This document shows, in pieces, positions 26,347-34,902 of a stretch of DNA of 64,000 nucleotides. The DNA is from Actinoallomurus purpureus (GTDB taxonomy: Bacteria > Actinomycetota > Actinomycetes > Streptosporangiales > Streptosporangiaceae). Location of the stretch: assembly GCF_024055795.1 (NCBI RefSeq), contig NZ_JAMXMY010000009.1, positions 62,001 through 126,000 on the forward strand, in the 5' to 3' direction. Each line of letters starts with the position of its first letter. The stretch's first letter is position 1. The translations under genes and the position numbers were made by a program. Under the pieces are notes generated by a model. The model saw nothing but the letters and a program-made list of their open reading frames with translations. It searched no databases and was not told the DNA's origin.

Positions 26347-27525
26347 ATGTCGAACATCCCGTCGCGAGGCGGCGATCTGTCCAGGCTCCGGCAGCTCAAC
26401 TCCCTGTCCGCGATCAAGGCGCTGCGCGGCAACGGACCCGTCACGCTGTCGGCACTCGCCGAACTCACCGGGCTGTCCCGGCCCTCCACCAAGGAGGTCG
26501 TCGACGAACTGATGGAGCTGGGCTGGGTCGAGGAGGTCCCACCCGCGCCGGGGACGATGGGCAGACCGGCCAGGCGCTACCGGTTCCGGGCAGACGGCGG
26601 TCACCTGGTCGGCATCGACATAGGAGCGCACAACGTACGGGCGGCGCTCGCGGACCTCGACGGCAACGTCCTGGCCGAGACCCGGCAGGCCGCCCGGCCG
26701 GACGCACCGCTCGGCGAGCGCATGGCGACGATCGAGCGTACGGTCTCCGGCTGCCTGAGCCTGAGCGGCCTGACCACGGCCGACCTGTGGACGGTGGCGG
26801 TCGGCACCACCGGGCTCGTCGACACGCAGGGCCACATCAAGCTCTCGGCCGCGATCCCCGCATGGAACGGCCTCGACCTGGCCGCGTCGTTGCAGGAGAT
26901 GTTCCCGTGCGACGTGCTGGTGGAGAACGACAGCCGCCTCGCCGCGCTCGCCGAGTCGCGGCGCGGGGTGGCGCGCGGGTCGCGCGACGTCGTGTTCCTG
27001 CACGTCGGACGGCGCATGGGCACCGGACTCATCATCGACGGCAAACTCCACCGGGGCTTCGGGGCGGCGGCGGGAGAGATCGTCATGCTGCCCGAGGCCG
27101 GTTGGCTCACCGCGCCGGAGGAGCTCAACGACTCCGGGATCGTCCCCGCCGGCATGCCACCCGAGGACGCCGCCGGCTACACGCTCGCGGCCGCGCGGAA
27201 CGGCGACCCCATCGCCCGCGAGGCGGTCGAACGGTACGCCGAGAAGCTGGCCATCGGCACGGCGGCCGCGGTGCTCCTGCTCGATCCGGAGATCGTGGTG
27301 CTGGGCGGTGGCTTCTCCCGCTCGGCCGACGTTCTGCTCCCGCCGCTGCGCGCCCGCCTGGAGGCCGTCTGCCTCCGCATCCCCGAGCTACGTGGTTCGA
27401 CGCTCGGCGACGAGTGCGTCGTGCTCGGTGCCATCGACTACGCCATCGACCATCTCGACCGGCAGTTCTTCACGGCGGACGAACCGGCGCTGCGCCCGCC
27501 GTTTCCCCAGGAGCCCGTGTCATGA
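26347..27525 (+). CDS. ROK-family transcriptional repressor
   Basis: The protein has 392 residues. An N-terminal winged HTH (about 12-75, VTLSALAELTGLSRPSTKEV) is followed by a ROK sugar-kinase-like fold with DIGAHNVRAAL (phosphate-binding), GTTGLVDTQG, VENDSRLAAL and a GTGLIIDGKLHRGFGAAAGEI loop. The zinc-binding cysteine cluster is not evident, as in some repressor-only members. ATG 26347 has AGAGGAAAG upstream. It faces the GH36-importer-GH20 operon and probably releases it when the imported sugar or its derivative binds. Confidence 0.9.
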   Translation: MSNIPSRGGDLSRLRQLNSLSAIKALRGNGPVTLSALAELTGLSRPSTKEVVDELMELGWVEEVPPAPGTMGRPARRYRFRADGGHLVGIDIGAHNVRAALADLDGNVLAETRQAARPDAPLGERMATIERTVSGCLSLSGLTTADLWTVAVGTTGLVDTQGHIKLSAAIPAWNGLDLAASLQEMFPCDVLVENDSRLAALAESRRGVARGSRDVVFLHVGRRMGTGLIIDGKLHRGFGAAAGEIVMLPEAGWLTAPEELNDSGIVPAGMPPEDAAGYTLAAARNGDPIAREAVERYAEKLAIGTAAAVLLLDPEIVVLGGGFSRSADVLLPPLRARLEAVCLRIPELRGSTLGDECVVLGAIDYAIDHLDRQFFTADEPALRPPFPQEPVS

Positions 27526-27560
27526 GCCGTCCAGAGATGCTTCGCGGACTCAGGCCCTGA
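27522..27560 (+). pseudogene. 12-codon frame overlapping the ROK stop
   Basis: ATG 27522 overlaps the ROK stop (ATGA) and opens a 12-codon frame, MSRPEMLRGLRP, ending at 27560. The coupled start resembles the beginning of a second operon gene whose body has been deleted, right next to the GntR homology block. It could equally be chance. Confidence 0.2.
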
Positions 27561-27667
27561 CGGGACCGCCGCCCGCGGTCGCGGACTCTTCCACGCCAGG
27601 CGGGTCGTCACGGCGGGTGAGTTCGGCCTGGTCGTACTGGCCGTCCACACCACGGCACTCCTTCGCC

Positions 27668-28117
27668 GCGCGTGACTTATCCGGATGTGTGGTCGAAGTG
27701 GAGTTTCGTGGTGATGCGGTAGCGGTCGCCGCGGTAGGCGGACTGGACGTATTCGATGGTGCGCCCGGTGTCGTCCTGAGTGGTGCGTTCGACGCACATG
27801 ATCGGGAAGTACGGTGTGACGTCCAGCAGGTCCGCCTGTTCGGGGTTGGTGACGCTCGGTTCCAGTGTCTGGACCGCCTCGGTGACGTTGATCCCGTACC
27901 GCTCCCGCAGCAACTGGTAGAAGTTCCCCGTCTCCATGTCCTGCGGAGCGAGCCCCGGGACCAGGACCGCCGGGAGCTCGAGGCGTTCGATCGCGATCGG
28001 CTCCCCGTCCACCAACCGCACCCGCGTCACCCGCAGCACCTCATCGTCCGGCTCGACGCTCAGCCGCGACGCCCGTGACCAGCCCGCCGGCGCGATCGTG
28101 AAGGCGACCACGCGGCT
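27668..28117 (-). repeat. 450-bp near-identical segment, copy A (UTRA domain)
   Basis: This segment is the inverted counterpart of 35209-35658. By eye I find one difference, a silent ACA/ACG near the 3' end, and identity runs 9 bp past the stop codon. A second shared block of about 80 bp covers the first HTH helix (28302-28383 versus 34946-35027). The sequence between the two blocks has diverged. Confidence 0.85.
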
Positions 28118-28420
28118 CGTCCAGTCGCCCTTCGCGGGAGGGACGCCGAGGCCGTCGACCGTCGTGGACAGCTGTTGGGTGACCTTGTGCGGGCGGGTGA
28201 ACGTGCCGCGGCCGTGGCGGCGGACCAGCAGGCCCGTACGGGCGAGTTCCTCGATGGCCGCGCGGACCGTTGGGCGGGACACGCCCAGCGTCACGGCCAG
28301 TTCGCGTTCGGACGCCAGGCTCGTTCCCGGGCCGGCCTTCTCGATCACGTCGAGGATGTGGCGGCGGACCCGGTCGCGTTTGGCGGTGGGCGGACGGCGC
28401 GTCCCGTTCAGTGCGGTCAC
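27677..28420 (-). CDS. GntR/HutC-family regulator with UTRA domain (copy A)
   Basis: The protein has 247 residues. The winged HTH spans about 15-80 (RDRVRRHILDVIEKAGPGTS, LGVSRPTVRAAIEEL), and the UTRA ligand domain spans about 100-247. It starts at GTG 28420, overlapping the GH20 stop as GTGA; the long frame further upstream is a shadow of the GH20 gene. From residue ~101 to the end, the protein is identical to the GntR at 34903-35649, and the DNA matches over 450 bp with one difference found. The HTH helices differ. UTRA regulators of this type (DasR/NagR-like) sense sugar phosphates, so it probably controls the importer-GH20 operon it ends. Confidence 0.9.
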   Translation of the reverse strand: MTALNGTRRPPTAKRDRVRRHILDVIEKAGPGTSLASERELAVTLGVSRPTVRAAIEELARTGLLVRRHGRGTFTRPHKVTQQLSTTVDGLGVPPAKGDWTSRVVAFTIAPAGWSRASRLSVEPDDEVLRVTRVRLVDGEPIAIERLELPAVLVPGLAPQDMETGNFYQLLRERYGINVTEAVQTLEPSVTNPEQADLLDVTPYFPIMCVERTTQDDTGRTIEYVQSAYRGDRYRITTKLHFDHTSG

Positions 28421-29940
28421 GCCGCGCCCCGCCCGGGAAGCGCGCCGAGTACCCGCAGACGTTCCCGGTGAACCGTCAGGCGGCCCTGGAACTCCTCGTA
28501 GTCGCGCGTGCCCTCGCTCCACGCCGCCTCGGCCAGGGCGCACAGCCTCGGGAACGTCAGGTACCGGACGTGGTCCGGGGTCGGCGCGAACTCCGTCCAC
28601 AGCTGCGCCTGGGTGCCCAGCACACCGGGGCGGCCCCCGTTGCCCGGATCGGCGACCGGCAGGCCGCCCGCGAGCGGGTCGAAGCCGTACACGTCGGCGA
28701 CCGTCGTGACCACGTCGGGCTGGGCCGGTGGCTCGCCGGGATGGGTGCTCTGCGCGTAGTCCAGGTACGTCGACCGGTGCGGCGCCATGATCACCTGGTG
28801 GCCGCGTTCGACCGAACGTACGCCGTGGGCCGGGTCGCGCCAGGCGGTCAGGGTCATGTCGGCGGGCAGTTCGCCGTTCTGTTCCGCCTCGTCCCAGCAG
28901 ACGGCGCGGCGGCCGTGCTCGGTCAGCGTCTCCTGCATCTGCCGCAGGAACCAGCCGTGCAACTGGGCCGGCGTCGTGAAGCCCAGCTCCGCGGCGCGGC
29001 GGCGGGCCACCGGGCTGGTCTCCCACTGCGTGGTCGGGCACTCCTCGCCGCCGATGTGGACGTACCGGGACGGGAAGACCGAGACCGTCTGCGCCAGCAC
29101 CGTGCGGCAGAACTCCAGCGCCTCGTCGTGCACCCCGAGGATGTCCTCGCTGATCCCCCAGCTCGTCCAGACCGGGAGGTTCACCTCGGGCCGGTTGCCC
29201 AGGTGAGGGTAGGCGGCCAGGAGCGCGCGGGCGTGGCCGGGCATCTCGATCTCCGGGACGATGGTCACGCCGCGGCGGGCCGCGTACGCCACCAGGTCGC
29301 GCAGCCGGTGCTGGGAGTAGAAGCCGCCGTGCGGGATCCCGTCGAAGCGCGTGCTGCCCGCCGGGCCGACCATGGACGCCGTACGCCAGGCGCTCACCTC
29401 GGTCAGCCGCGGCAGCCCCTCGATCTCGATGCGCCAGCCCTGGTCGTCGGTCAGGTGCAGGTGCAGCACGTTGAGCTTGTGCAGCGCGAGCCGATCGATG
29501 AACTCCTCGAGGAACTCCAGCGGCATGTAGTGCCGCGCGACGTCGAGCATCACCCCCCGCCACGGCAGCCGTGGCGCGTCGCGCACGGTCACGCACGGCC
29601 ACCGCCACGCGTCCGGCGGAGCCGACGCCGGATCCAGCGCGGCCGGGGGCAGGAGCTGGCGCAGCGTCTGGACACCGTGGAAGAGCCCCTCCTCGCCGGG
29701 CGCGGTCAGGAGGACCTCGGGCGGGGAGATCTCCAGGCGGTACCCCTCGTACGGGAGGTCGGCCGGCGCGATCTCCACGCGGACGGCCGGCCCGTACGAC
29801 GCGCGGGGCCGGTCGCCCAGGTAGCCGGCCAGGAGGTCGGCGGCGCGCGCGGCGCCCGGTCCGGCCGAGAGGTGGAGGGCCGCGGGGATGACGAACTCAC
29901 CGGGGTGGACGGTGAGTTCGGCGGGGCGAGGAATTATCAC
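28417..29940 (-). CDS. Beta-N-acetylhexosaminidase, GH20 (second copy)
   Basis: The protein has 507 residues and no signal peptide. An N-terminal GH20b-like domain (FHGVQTLRQLLP near 85-97) precedes the barrel with GVMLDVARHYMP and HLHLTDDQGWRIEI. At the catalytic dyad it has IGGEEC where GH20 normally has GGDE, so Glu replaces the Asp that positions the substrate acetamido group. This may alter activity or specificity. It follows the permease at 29962 by 21 nt and is coupled to the GntR gene by GTGA. It is only moderately similar to the GH20 at 18549, so the pair is not a recent duplicate. Confidence 0.9.
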   Translation of the reverse strand: MIIPRPAELTVHPGEFVIPAALHLSAGPGAARAADLLAGYLGDRPRASYGPAVRVEIAPADLPYEGYRLEISPPEVLLTAPGEEGLFHGVQTLRQLLPPAALDPASAPPDAWRWPCVTVRDAPRLPWRGVMLDVARHYMPLEFLEEFIDRLALHKLNVLHLHLTDDQGWRIEIEGLPRLTEVSAWRTASMVGPAGSTRFDGIPHGGFYSQHRLRDLVAYAARRGVTIVPEIEMPGHARALLAAYPHLGNRPEVNLPVWTSWGISEDILGVHDEALEFCRTVLAQTVSVFPSRYVHIGGEECPTTQWETSPVARRRAAELGFTTPAQLHGWFLRQMQETLTEHGRRAVCWDEAEQNGELPADMTLTAWRDPAHGVRSVERGHQVIMAPHRSTYLDYAQSTHPGEPPAQPDVVTTVADVYGFDPLAGGLPVADPGNGGRPGVLGTQAQLWTEFAPTPDHVRYLTFPRLCALAEAAWSEGTRDYEEFQGRLTVHRERLRVLGALPGRGAA

Positions 29941-29961
29941 AATGGCCTTTCTCGAAAAGGG

Positions 29962-30795
29962 CTATCCCTTGACGGCCCCGGCGGTCATTCCGACGACCAG
30001 CCGGCGCTGGATGAGCATGAAGAAGACCACGATGGGCAGTGCGAACAATGTCGATCCTGCGATGAGCCCGCCATAGTCGGTGCCGATGTTGGTGGAGAAC
30101 GACGCCAGCCACACCGGCAAGGTGTACCGGGACTGGTCCTTCATCATCACGTACGCGTAGATGTAGTCGTTCCAGGCGACGATGAAGGAGAAGACGCTGG
30201 CGGCGATGATGCCCGGCATCACGAGCGGGAGCAGCACCTTGCGGATCACGGTGAACCGGCTCGCCCCGTCGACCATCGCGGCCTCTTCGAGTTCCACCGG
30301 TACGCCGTGCAGGAATCCGCGCATCACCCAGATCGTGAGGGGCAGCACGAACGCCGAATAGGTGACGATCAGCCCGATCAGCGTGTCGAGCATGTTCAGG
30401 CTCTTCATGCTCAGGAACAGCGGAATCAGCAGCGCCGGCCCAGGGATCATCTGGATCACCATGATCCCGATGAGGAATCCGCGGCGCCCGAAGAAACGAA
30501 AGCGCGTCAGTGCGGTCGCCGCGAGAAAGGCGACCACGACGGACAGTGTCACGACCACTCCGGTGACGATGACGCTGTTGACGAGGTAGTCGGCGAAGTG
30601 CGGTTTGCGCACCGCGTCGGCGAAATTAGCAAGACTCATCGGGAAGGGCAGGAACTTCGGCGTCGGGCTGAGCGTGTCGCCGGTCGGCTTGAGCGCGGTG
30701 TTGACCATCCAGTAGACCGGGAACATCCAGACGGCGCAGAAAAGAACGGCTCCGGTGTTCAGCGCCACGCGGGCCGGCCGGACTCTTCTCACCAT
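29962..30795 (-). CDS. ABC sugar transporter permease (MalG type)
   Basis: The 277-residue protein has six predicted membrane helices and the EAA loop VELEEAAMVDGASRFTVIRK. It overlaps the MalF-type permease gene by 7 nt, which suggests coupled translation. It is the partner of the 30789-31727 product in the second oligosaccharide importer. Confidence 0.92.
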   Translation of the reverse strand: MVRRVRPARVALNTGAVLFCAVWMFPVYWMVNTALKPTGDTLSPTPKFLPFPMSLANFADAVRKPHFADYLVNSVIVTGVVVTLSVVVAFLAATALTRFRFFGRRGFLIGIMVIQMIPGPALLIPLFLSMKSLNMLDTLIGLIVTYSAFVLPLTIWVMRGFLHGVPVELEEAAMVDGASRFTVIRKVLLPLVMPGIIAASVFSFIVAWNDYIYAYVMMKDQSRYTLPVWLASFSTNIGTDYGGLIAGSTLFALPIVVFFMLIQRRLVVGMTAGAVKG

Positions 30796-31727
30796 GCTTC
30801 TCCCGCCCGCACCAGCCGGCGCACGTAATACGACGTCAATGCCGTGAGAAGGGCGGTCGCGAGGACGGCGATCGCGGCGCCCTGCCCGTACGACTGGCTC
30901 GCGAAGGCCCGGCGGAACGACCAGACCACGAGCGTGGTCGTCCCGCCGTCCGGGCCGCCGCCGGTCAGGAGCCAGATCTGGTTGAACACGTTGAAGTCCC
31001 AGATCACCGACAGGACGGTGACGAGCAGCAGGATCGGCCGCAGGAACGGCACCGTGATCACGCGGAAGCGCGTCCAGTACCCGGCGCCGTCGAGCGCGGC
31101 GGCCTCGTAGTAGTCACCCGGGATCTGCGACAGCCCGGCGTACAGGGTGAGCGCGACGAACGGCACCGACTGCCAGACCACGAGCAGCCAGACCAGCAGG
31201 AGCGCGGACACCGTGTGCGCGGTCCAGTCGTACTGCCCGAGCCGGAGCAGCCAGTTGACCACGCCGTACGTCGGCTGGAACAGCCAGGTCCACAGCATCG
31301 TCGCGGCCACATTCGGCACCGCCCAGGCCGCGATCAGGCAGAACGTGACCAGCGTCCGCATCCGCCGGCCCAGCGCGCGCATCGCCAGAGCGACGCCCGT
31401 GCCGATCACGAGGGTGCCGCCCGCCATCGCCACACAGACGAGCGCGGTGCGGACCAGCATCGGGACGATCTCGTCGCCGTGGAGGACGGCGGTGTAGTTC
31501 GCGAACCCGGTCCACCGCGTCCGGCCGCTGAACAGCGCCCGCAGCCCGTAGTCCTGGAAGGAGATCAGCACCAGCCGTACGAGCGGGTACCCGATGACCA
31601 GGGCGAGGACCAGGGCGGCCGGGGCCAGGAGCACGTACGGCAGCGCGGAGCGGCGGCGCCGGGCCCGGGGCGCGGCGGCCTCGGGCACGACGGTCGCCCG
31701 CGCGGCCAAGGTCTCCATGCGCGTCAC
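30789..31727 (-). CDS. ABC sugar transporter permease (MalF type)
   Basis: The 312-residue protein starts at GTG 31727, which overlaps the binding-protein stop (GTGA). Six membrane helices follow a short basic N-terminus. The EAA loop is GDYYEAAALDGAGYWTRFRV. It forms the channel with the 29962-30795 product. Confidence 0.9.
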   Translation of the reverse strand: MTRMETLAARATVVPEAAAPRARRRRSALPYVLLAPAALVLALVIGYPLVRLVLISFQDYGLRALFSGRTRWTGFANYTAVLHGDEIVPMLVRTALVCVAMAGGTLVIGTGVALAMRALGRRMRTLVTFCLIAAWAVPNVAATMLWTWLFQPTYGVVNWLLRLGQYDWTAHTVSALLLVWLLVVWQSVPFVALTLYAGLSQIPGDYYEAAALDGAGYWTRFRVITVPFLRPILLLVTVLSVIWDFNVFNQIWLLTGGGPDGGTTTLVVWSFRRAFASQSYGQGAAIAVLATALLTALTSYYVRRLVRAGEAW

Positions 31728-33040
31728 TGGGATGCGTTCAGCGCCTGGTTCAGGTGCTGATCGAAGGATTTCGCGGCGTCGGCGATCGGCGTCTTGCCGG
31801 TGGAGATGTCACCGAAGAAGGCCTGCAGCGACTTGTCGCTCTCGATCGTCGCCCAGCCGGGGCTCGCCGGCGTCGCGACGCTGCGCTTGGCCGCGAACGA
31901 GAACGCCTTGAACAGCTCCGGGCGCGACCCGGCGGTCTGGTCGATGAGCTGGGACGAGACCGGGGTCCAGCCGTCGATCCCGGCGATCGCGCTCGTCTGT
32001 ACGGCGGTGCTGGTGGCGGCCTTGAGGTAGGCGAGGGCAAGGGCCCGGTTCGGGCTCTTGGCCGCGACGCCCAGGTCCGAGCCGCCGAGGAAGACCGGCT
32101 GGGTGGTGCCCGCGTCGGCGCCGGGGAGCGGGAACGTGCCGAGCTGTCCCTTGAGCGACGGCTTGATCTTGAGGATGGAGTTCACGCTGGTGTTGAGGAT
32201 CGCCGCGGTCTTCTCCTGGGCGAAGACCGCGTTGTAGTCCGGGGTGAGGTTGAACAGGTTGCGCGAGGCGGGCGTGGAGTAGGTGTTCTGGAACTGCTTC
32301 CAGGCCGCCAGCCCGCGCTGGGCCTGCGGCGACTCCAGCGCCCCGGTCCACTTGTCACCGTTCTTGGTGGCCAACTCGCCGCCCGCGTCCCAGACGAACT
32401 GCACGCCGCCGAACCAGTACTGGCCCGGCATGTAGAACGCGGAGAAGTCCGGCGCCGGGTTGGCCGCCTTGATCTTGTCGAGGTCCGCGGTGAACTCCGC
32501 GAACGTGGCCGGCGGCTTGGTGACCCCGGCTTTGGACCAGATCTTCTTGTTGTAGACCACGGCGCGCTCGGCCGCGAAGAGCGGCGCGGCGTACAGCCGG
32601 CCGCCGACCGTCGCGGGTCCGACCAGCCCGGGCAGCCAGGTCTGCCCCTGCGCCATGGTCTTCTGCACGGCGGAGATGTCCGACAGGCCCCCGGCGGCGG
32701 CGAACAGCGGGACGTCGGTGTTGCCGATCTCGAGCACGTCCGGCGGATCGTTCTGGGCCAGCGCTGTCGTGATCTTGGTGTTGATGTCGTCCCATTCCTG
32801 GATCTGCACCTTCACCGAGGCGCCGGTGGCCTTGGTGAACTCGGTGTTGATCGCCTTGACCGCGGCGTCGGACAGATCGCCGTCCATGTACCAGACGGTG
32901 AGCGTCTTTCCGGTGCCGGAACCCGGCCCGGCGATCTTCGCGGCGGGCGTGGAGGCGGTGCCGCCATCTCCGCCGCACGCGGTGGCGGTGCACGCGAGCG
33001 CGACGCTCGCCGCCAACGCGGCCGAAACACGTCTGTGCAT
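31724..33040 (-). CDS. ABC sugar transporter, solute-binding lipoprotein (second operon)
   Basis: The protein has 438 residues. The signal peptide ends in a lipobox-like TATAC with Cys22. It is a family 1 binding protein (LTVWYMDGDLSDAAVKAI, ALAQNDPPDVLEIGNTDVP, GGSDLGVAAKSPNRALALAY). ATG 33040 has AGGAGGG 6 nt upstream. It is the first gene of the binding protein-permease-permease-GH20-GntR operon, and a TGACC-N3-GGTCA-like site lies about 90 bp upstream. No ATPase is encoded, as is common for actinomycete sugar importers that share MsiK. Chitobiose-like or N-acetylhexosamine oligosaccharides are likely ligands. Confidence 0.9.
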   Translation of the reverse strand: MHRRVSAALAASVALACTATACGGDGGTASTPAAKIAGPGSGTGKTLTVWYMDGDLSDAAVKAINTEFTKATGASVKVQIQEWDDINTKITTALAQNDPPDVLEIGNTDVPLFAAAGGLSDISAVQKTMAQGQTWLPGLVGPATVGGRLYAAPLFAAERAVVYNKKIWSKAGVTKPPATFAEFTADLDKIKAANPAPDFSAFYMPGQYWFGGVQFVWDAGGELATKNGDKWTGALESPQAQRGLAAWKQFQNTYSTPASRNLFNLTPDYNAVFAQEKTAAILNTSVNSILKIKPSLKGQLGTFPLPGADAGTTQPVFLGGSDLGVAAKSPNRALALAYLKAATSTAVQTSAIAGIDGWTPVSSQLIDQTAGSRPELFKAFSFAAKRSVATPASPGWATIESDKSLQAFFGDISTGKTPIADAAKSFDQHLNQALNASQ

Positions 33041-33125
33041 GTCGATCCCTCCTGGATGGCCAGAGCTCACCGCTCCGGCGTCGGCCGGTCGCGCCCCCGC
33101 GCTCGGTGCGCCAGATCGTGACACT

Positions 33126-33138
33126 TGTCCATTGGTCA
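33126..33138 (-). promoter_or_regulatory. Candidate GntR/UTRA operator 1 (TGACCAATGGACA)
   Basis: On the minus strand this reads TGACC-AAT-GGACA, an inverted repeat with one imperfect position. It matches the perfect site at 33283-33295 and lies about 90 bp upstream of the binding-protein start. GntR regulators of the HutC subfamily bind sites of this size. Confidence 0.55.
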
Positions 33139-33282
33139 TGTCAATGACGGAAGATCGCCGACGCTCTGGCTCCCTGGGCTGCGGCGTCTCTTGCCCGAGA
33201 AATGCGGCTAAAGCGCGGCGAACTGAGGGTTGACAGGCCGATAGGCGGCGTTCATCTTGATGGCCATCGGCCACCATAGAAC

Positions 33283-33295
33283 TGACCGTTGGTCA
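33283..33295 (+). promoter_or_regulatory. Candidate GntR/UTRA operator 2 (TGACCGTTGGTCA)
   Basis: TGACC-GTT-GGTCA is a perfect 5-3-5 palindrome; with its flanking C and G it extends to 15 bp. It lies upstream of the secreted CBM3-GH16 gene at 33429. The shared motif suggests that enzyme secretion and importer expression are co-regulated. Confidence 0.6.
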
Positions 33296-33428
33296 GGTCG
33301 CTGACCGTACGCGGTGTCTTCGTTTGCCCTTGGGGGACGCGCGTACGGTGCCGTCCGCCCGCGTCCGGCCGGCGCCCCGGCCGCGGGCGGCGGGGCCGGC
33401 CATGTCCGCCCGCCACGCAAGGAGAACC

Positions 33429-34829
33429 ATGCGGCTTCACCCCGCCCTCAGACGCCTCGCACCTGAACGTCGCCTCACTGCCCTGCTGACCGCCCTCGGC
33501 CTGTTCGGCGCCACCGTCGTGACGACCGGCGTCCTCACCGGCGGCCCGGCCCAGGCGGCCTCAAGCCTCCAACTGCAGTACCGGACGACCGAGACAGGAG
33601 CCACAGCCGGGGACATCGAGCCCTGGTTCCAGGTCGTCAACACCGGCTCGTCGCCCGCGTCGCTGTCCGGCGTCGCGATCCGCTACTACTTCAGCGCCGA
33701 CACGACCGTCCCGTACGTCTACACCTGCGAATGGGCGGTGATCGGCTGCTCCAAGATCTCCGGTACGGTCGGCGCGCTGAGCGGCGGCCCGGCAACGGCC
33801 GACCACTACCTGGAGGTGGCCTTCGGGTCGAGCGCCGGCTCGCTGGCGCCCGGCGCGTCAACCGGCGACCTACAGCTGCGGATCAACCGGCAGGACTGGC
33901 AGCAGGTGAACCAGGCCAACGACTACTCGTTCAAGAACCAGACCTCGTACGGCCCGTCCGGCACCGTCACCCTGTCGGTGAACGGCACCGTCGTCTCCGG
34001 GACCGCCCCGGGCGGGACCTCGACGCCGCCGACGTCACCGCCACCGAGCGGCAGCGGCGTCCTGTTCGACGACTTCCACTACACCGGCCCGTCCGATCCG
34101 AACCTCGGCGCGCACGGGTGGTCGATCCGTACGGGCGGGGGCGGCCCCGGCATCCAGGGCACCTGGTCGGCGAACGCCTTCAGCTTCCCGTCGGACTCCA
34201 CCGCCCAGGGCGGCAAGGTCATGAACCTGGCGGCGACCACCGACGGCACGACCAGCGGAACCACCCAGGCCGAGATCGACACGGTCCAGCGCAAGTTCTT
34301 CGAGGGCACGTACGCGGCGCGCGTGTACTTCAACGACGCCCCGACCACGGGTCCGAACGGCGACCACGTGAACGAGACCTTCTACACGATCACGCCGGAC
34401 GACTCGCTCTACAGCGAGCTCGACAATGAGTACCTGCCGAACGGCGGCTGGGGCGCGCCCGGCCCGACGCTGTACACGACCACCTGGTACAGCGCCGACG
34501 CCATGGACCGCCAGACGCACAATGTCATCTCCAGCCTGCAGGGCTGGCACACGCTGCAGATGACGGTGGCGGGCGGCACCGTGACGTACTACGTCGACGG
34601 CAACGTCTACTTCTCCACCACGGGCAAGTACTACCCGCGCGAGAAGATGACCATCGACTTCAACGAGTGGTTCATCGACCTCCCGTTCAGCGGCGCGCGT
34701 ACGTGGAACGAGAAGGTCAACTGGGTGTACCACAACGCGTCCGGCGCGCTCACGCCGGCGCAGGTCACCAGCGCCGTGAACGGCTACTACAGCGCGGGCA
34801 CCCACTTCACCGACACGGTCCCGAACTGA
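33429..34829 (+). CDS. Secreted CBM3-GH16-type glycoside hydrolase
   Basis: The protein has 466 residues. A signal peptide of about 43 residues ends near AQAA. A CBM3-like cellulose-binding module follows (about 44-180; LQLQYRTTETGATAGDIEPW, GVAIRYYFSAD). A Thr/Pro linker (about 190-207) precedes a concanavalin-like catalytic domain carrying ELDNE near residue 330, which fits the GH16 E-x-D-x-E active site. The likely substrate is a beta-glucan or beta-galactan on insoluble polysaccharide. ATG 33429 has AAGGAGAA upstream and gives a good signal peptide. A GntR-like operator precedes it and the second GntR gene follows it. Confidence 0.78.
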   Translation: MRLHPALRRLAPERRLTALLTALGLFGATVVTTGVLTGGPAQAASSLQLQYRTTETGATAGDIEPWFQVVNTGSSPASLSGVAIRYYFSADTTVPYVYTCEWAVIGCSKISGTVGALSGGPATADHYLEVAFGSSAGSLAPGASTGDLQLRINRQDWQQVNQANDYSFKNQTSYGPSGTVTLSVNGTVVSGTAPGGTSTPPTSPPPSGSGVLFDDFHYTGPSDPNLGAHGWSIRTGGGGPGIQGTWSANAFSFPSDSTAQGGKVMNLAATTDGTTSGTTQAEIDTVQRKFFEGTYAARVYFNDAPTTGPNGDHVNETFYTITPDDSLYSELDNEYLPNGGWGAPGPTLYTTTWYSADAMDRQTHNVISSLQGWHTLQMTVAGGTVTYYVDGNVYFSTTGKYYPREKMTIDFNEWFIDLPFSGARTWNEKVNWVYHNASGALTPAQVTSAVNGYYSAGTHFTDTVPN

Positions 34830-34902
34830 ATTCAGGCCGGTCCCGGGCCGTACGACGGTTCTCGTACGGCCCGGGCGACCGTCTTGTTGAGACTATGGGG
34901 GC

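Larger units (their letters stand above)
33041..33428. promoter_or_regulatory. Divergent control region between second importer operon and CBM3-GH16 gene
   Basis: This ~390-bp gap has no gene. It contains two related palindromes, 33126-33138 on the importer side and 33283-33295 on the GH16 side, so both transcription units can be controlled by the same GntR-type protein. Confidence 0.55.

Noticed and set aside
28270-30828. 852-codon plus-strand frame opposite GH20 and the permease
   Set aside because: It is antisense to two strongly supported genes and its composition is typical of high-GC antisense frames.
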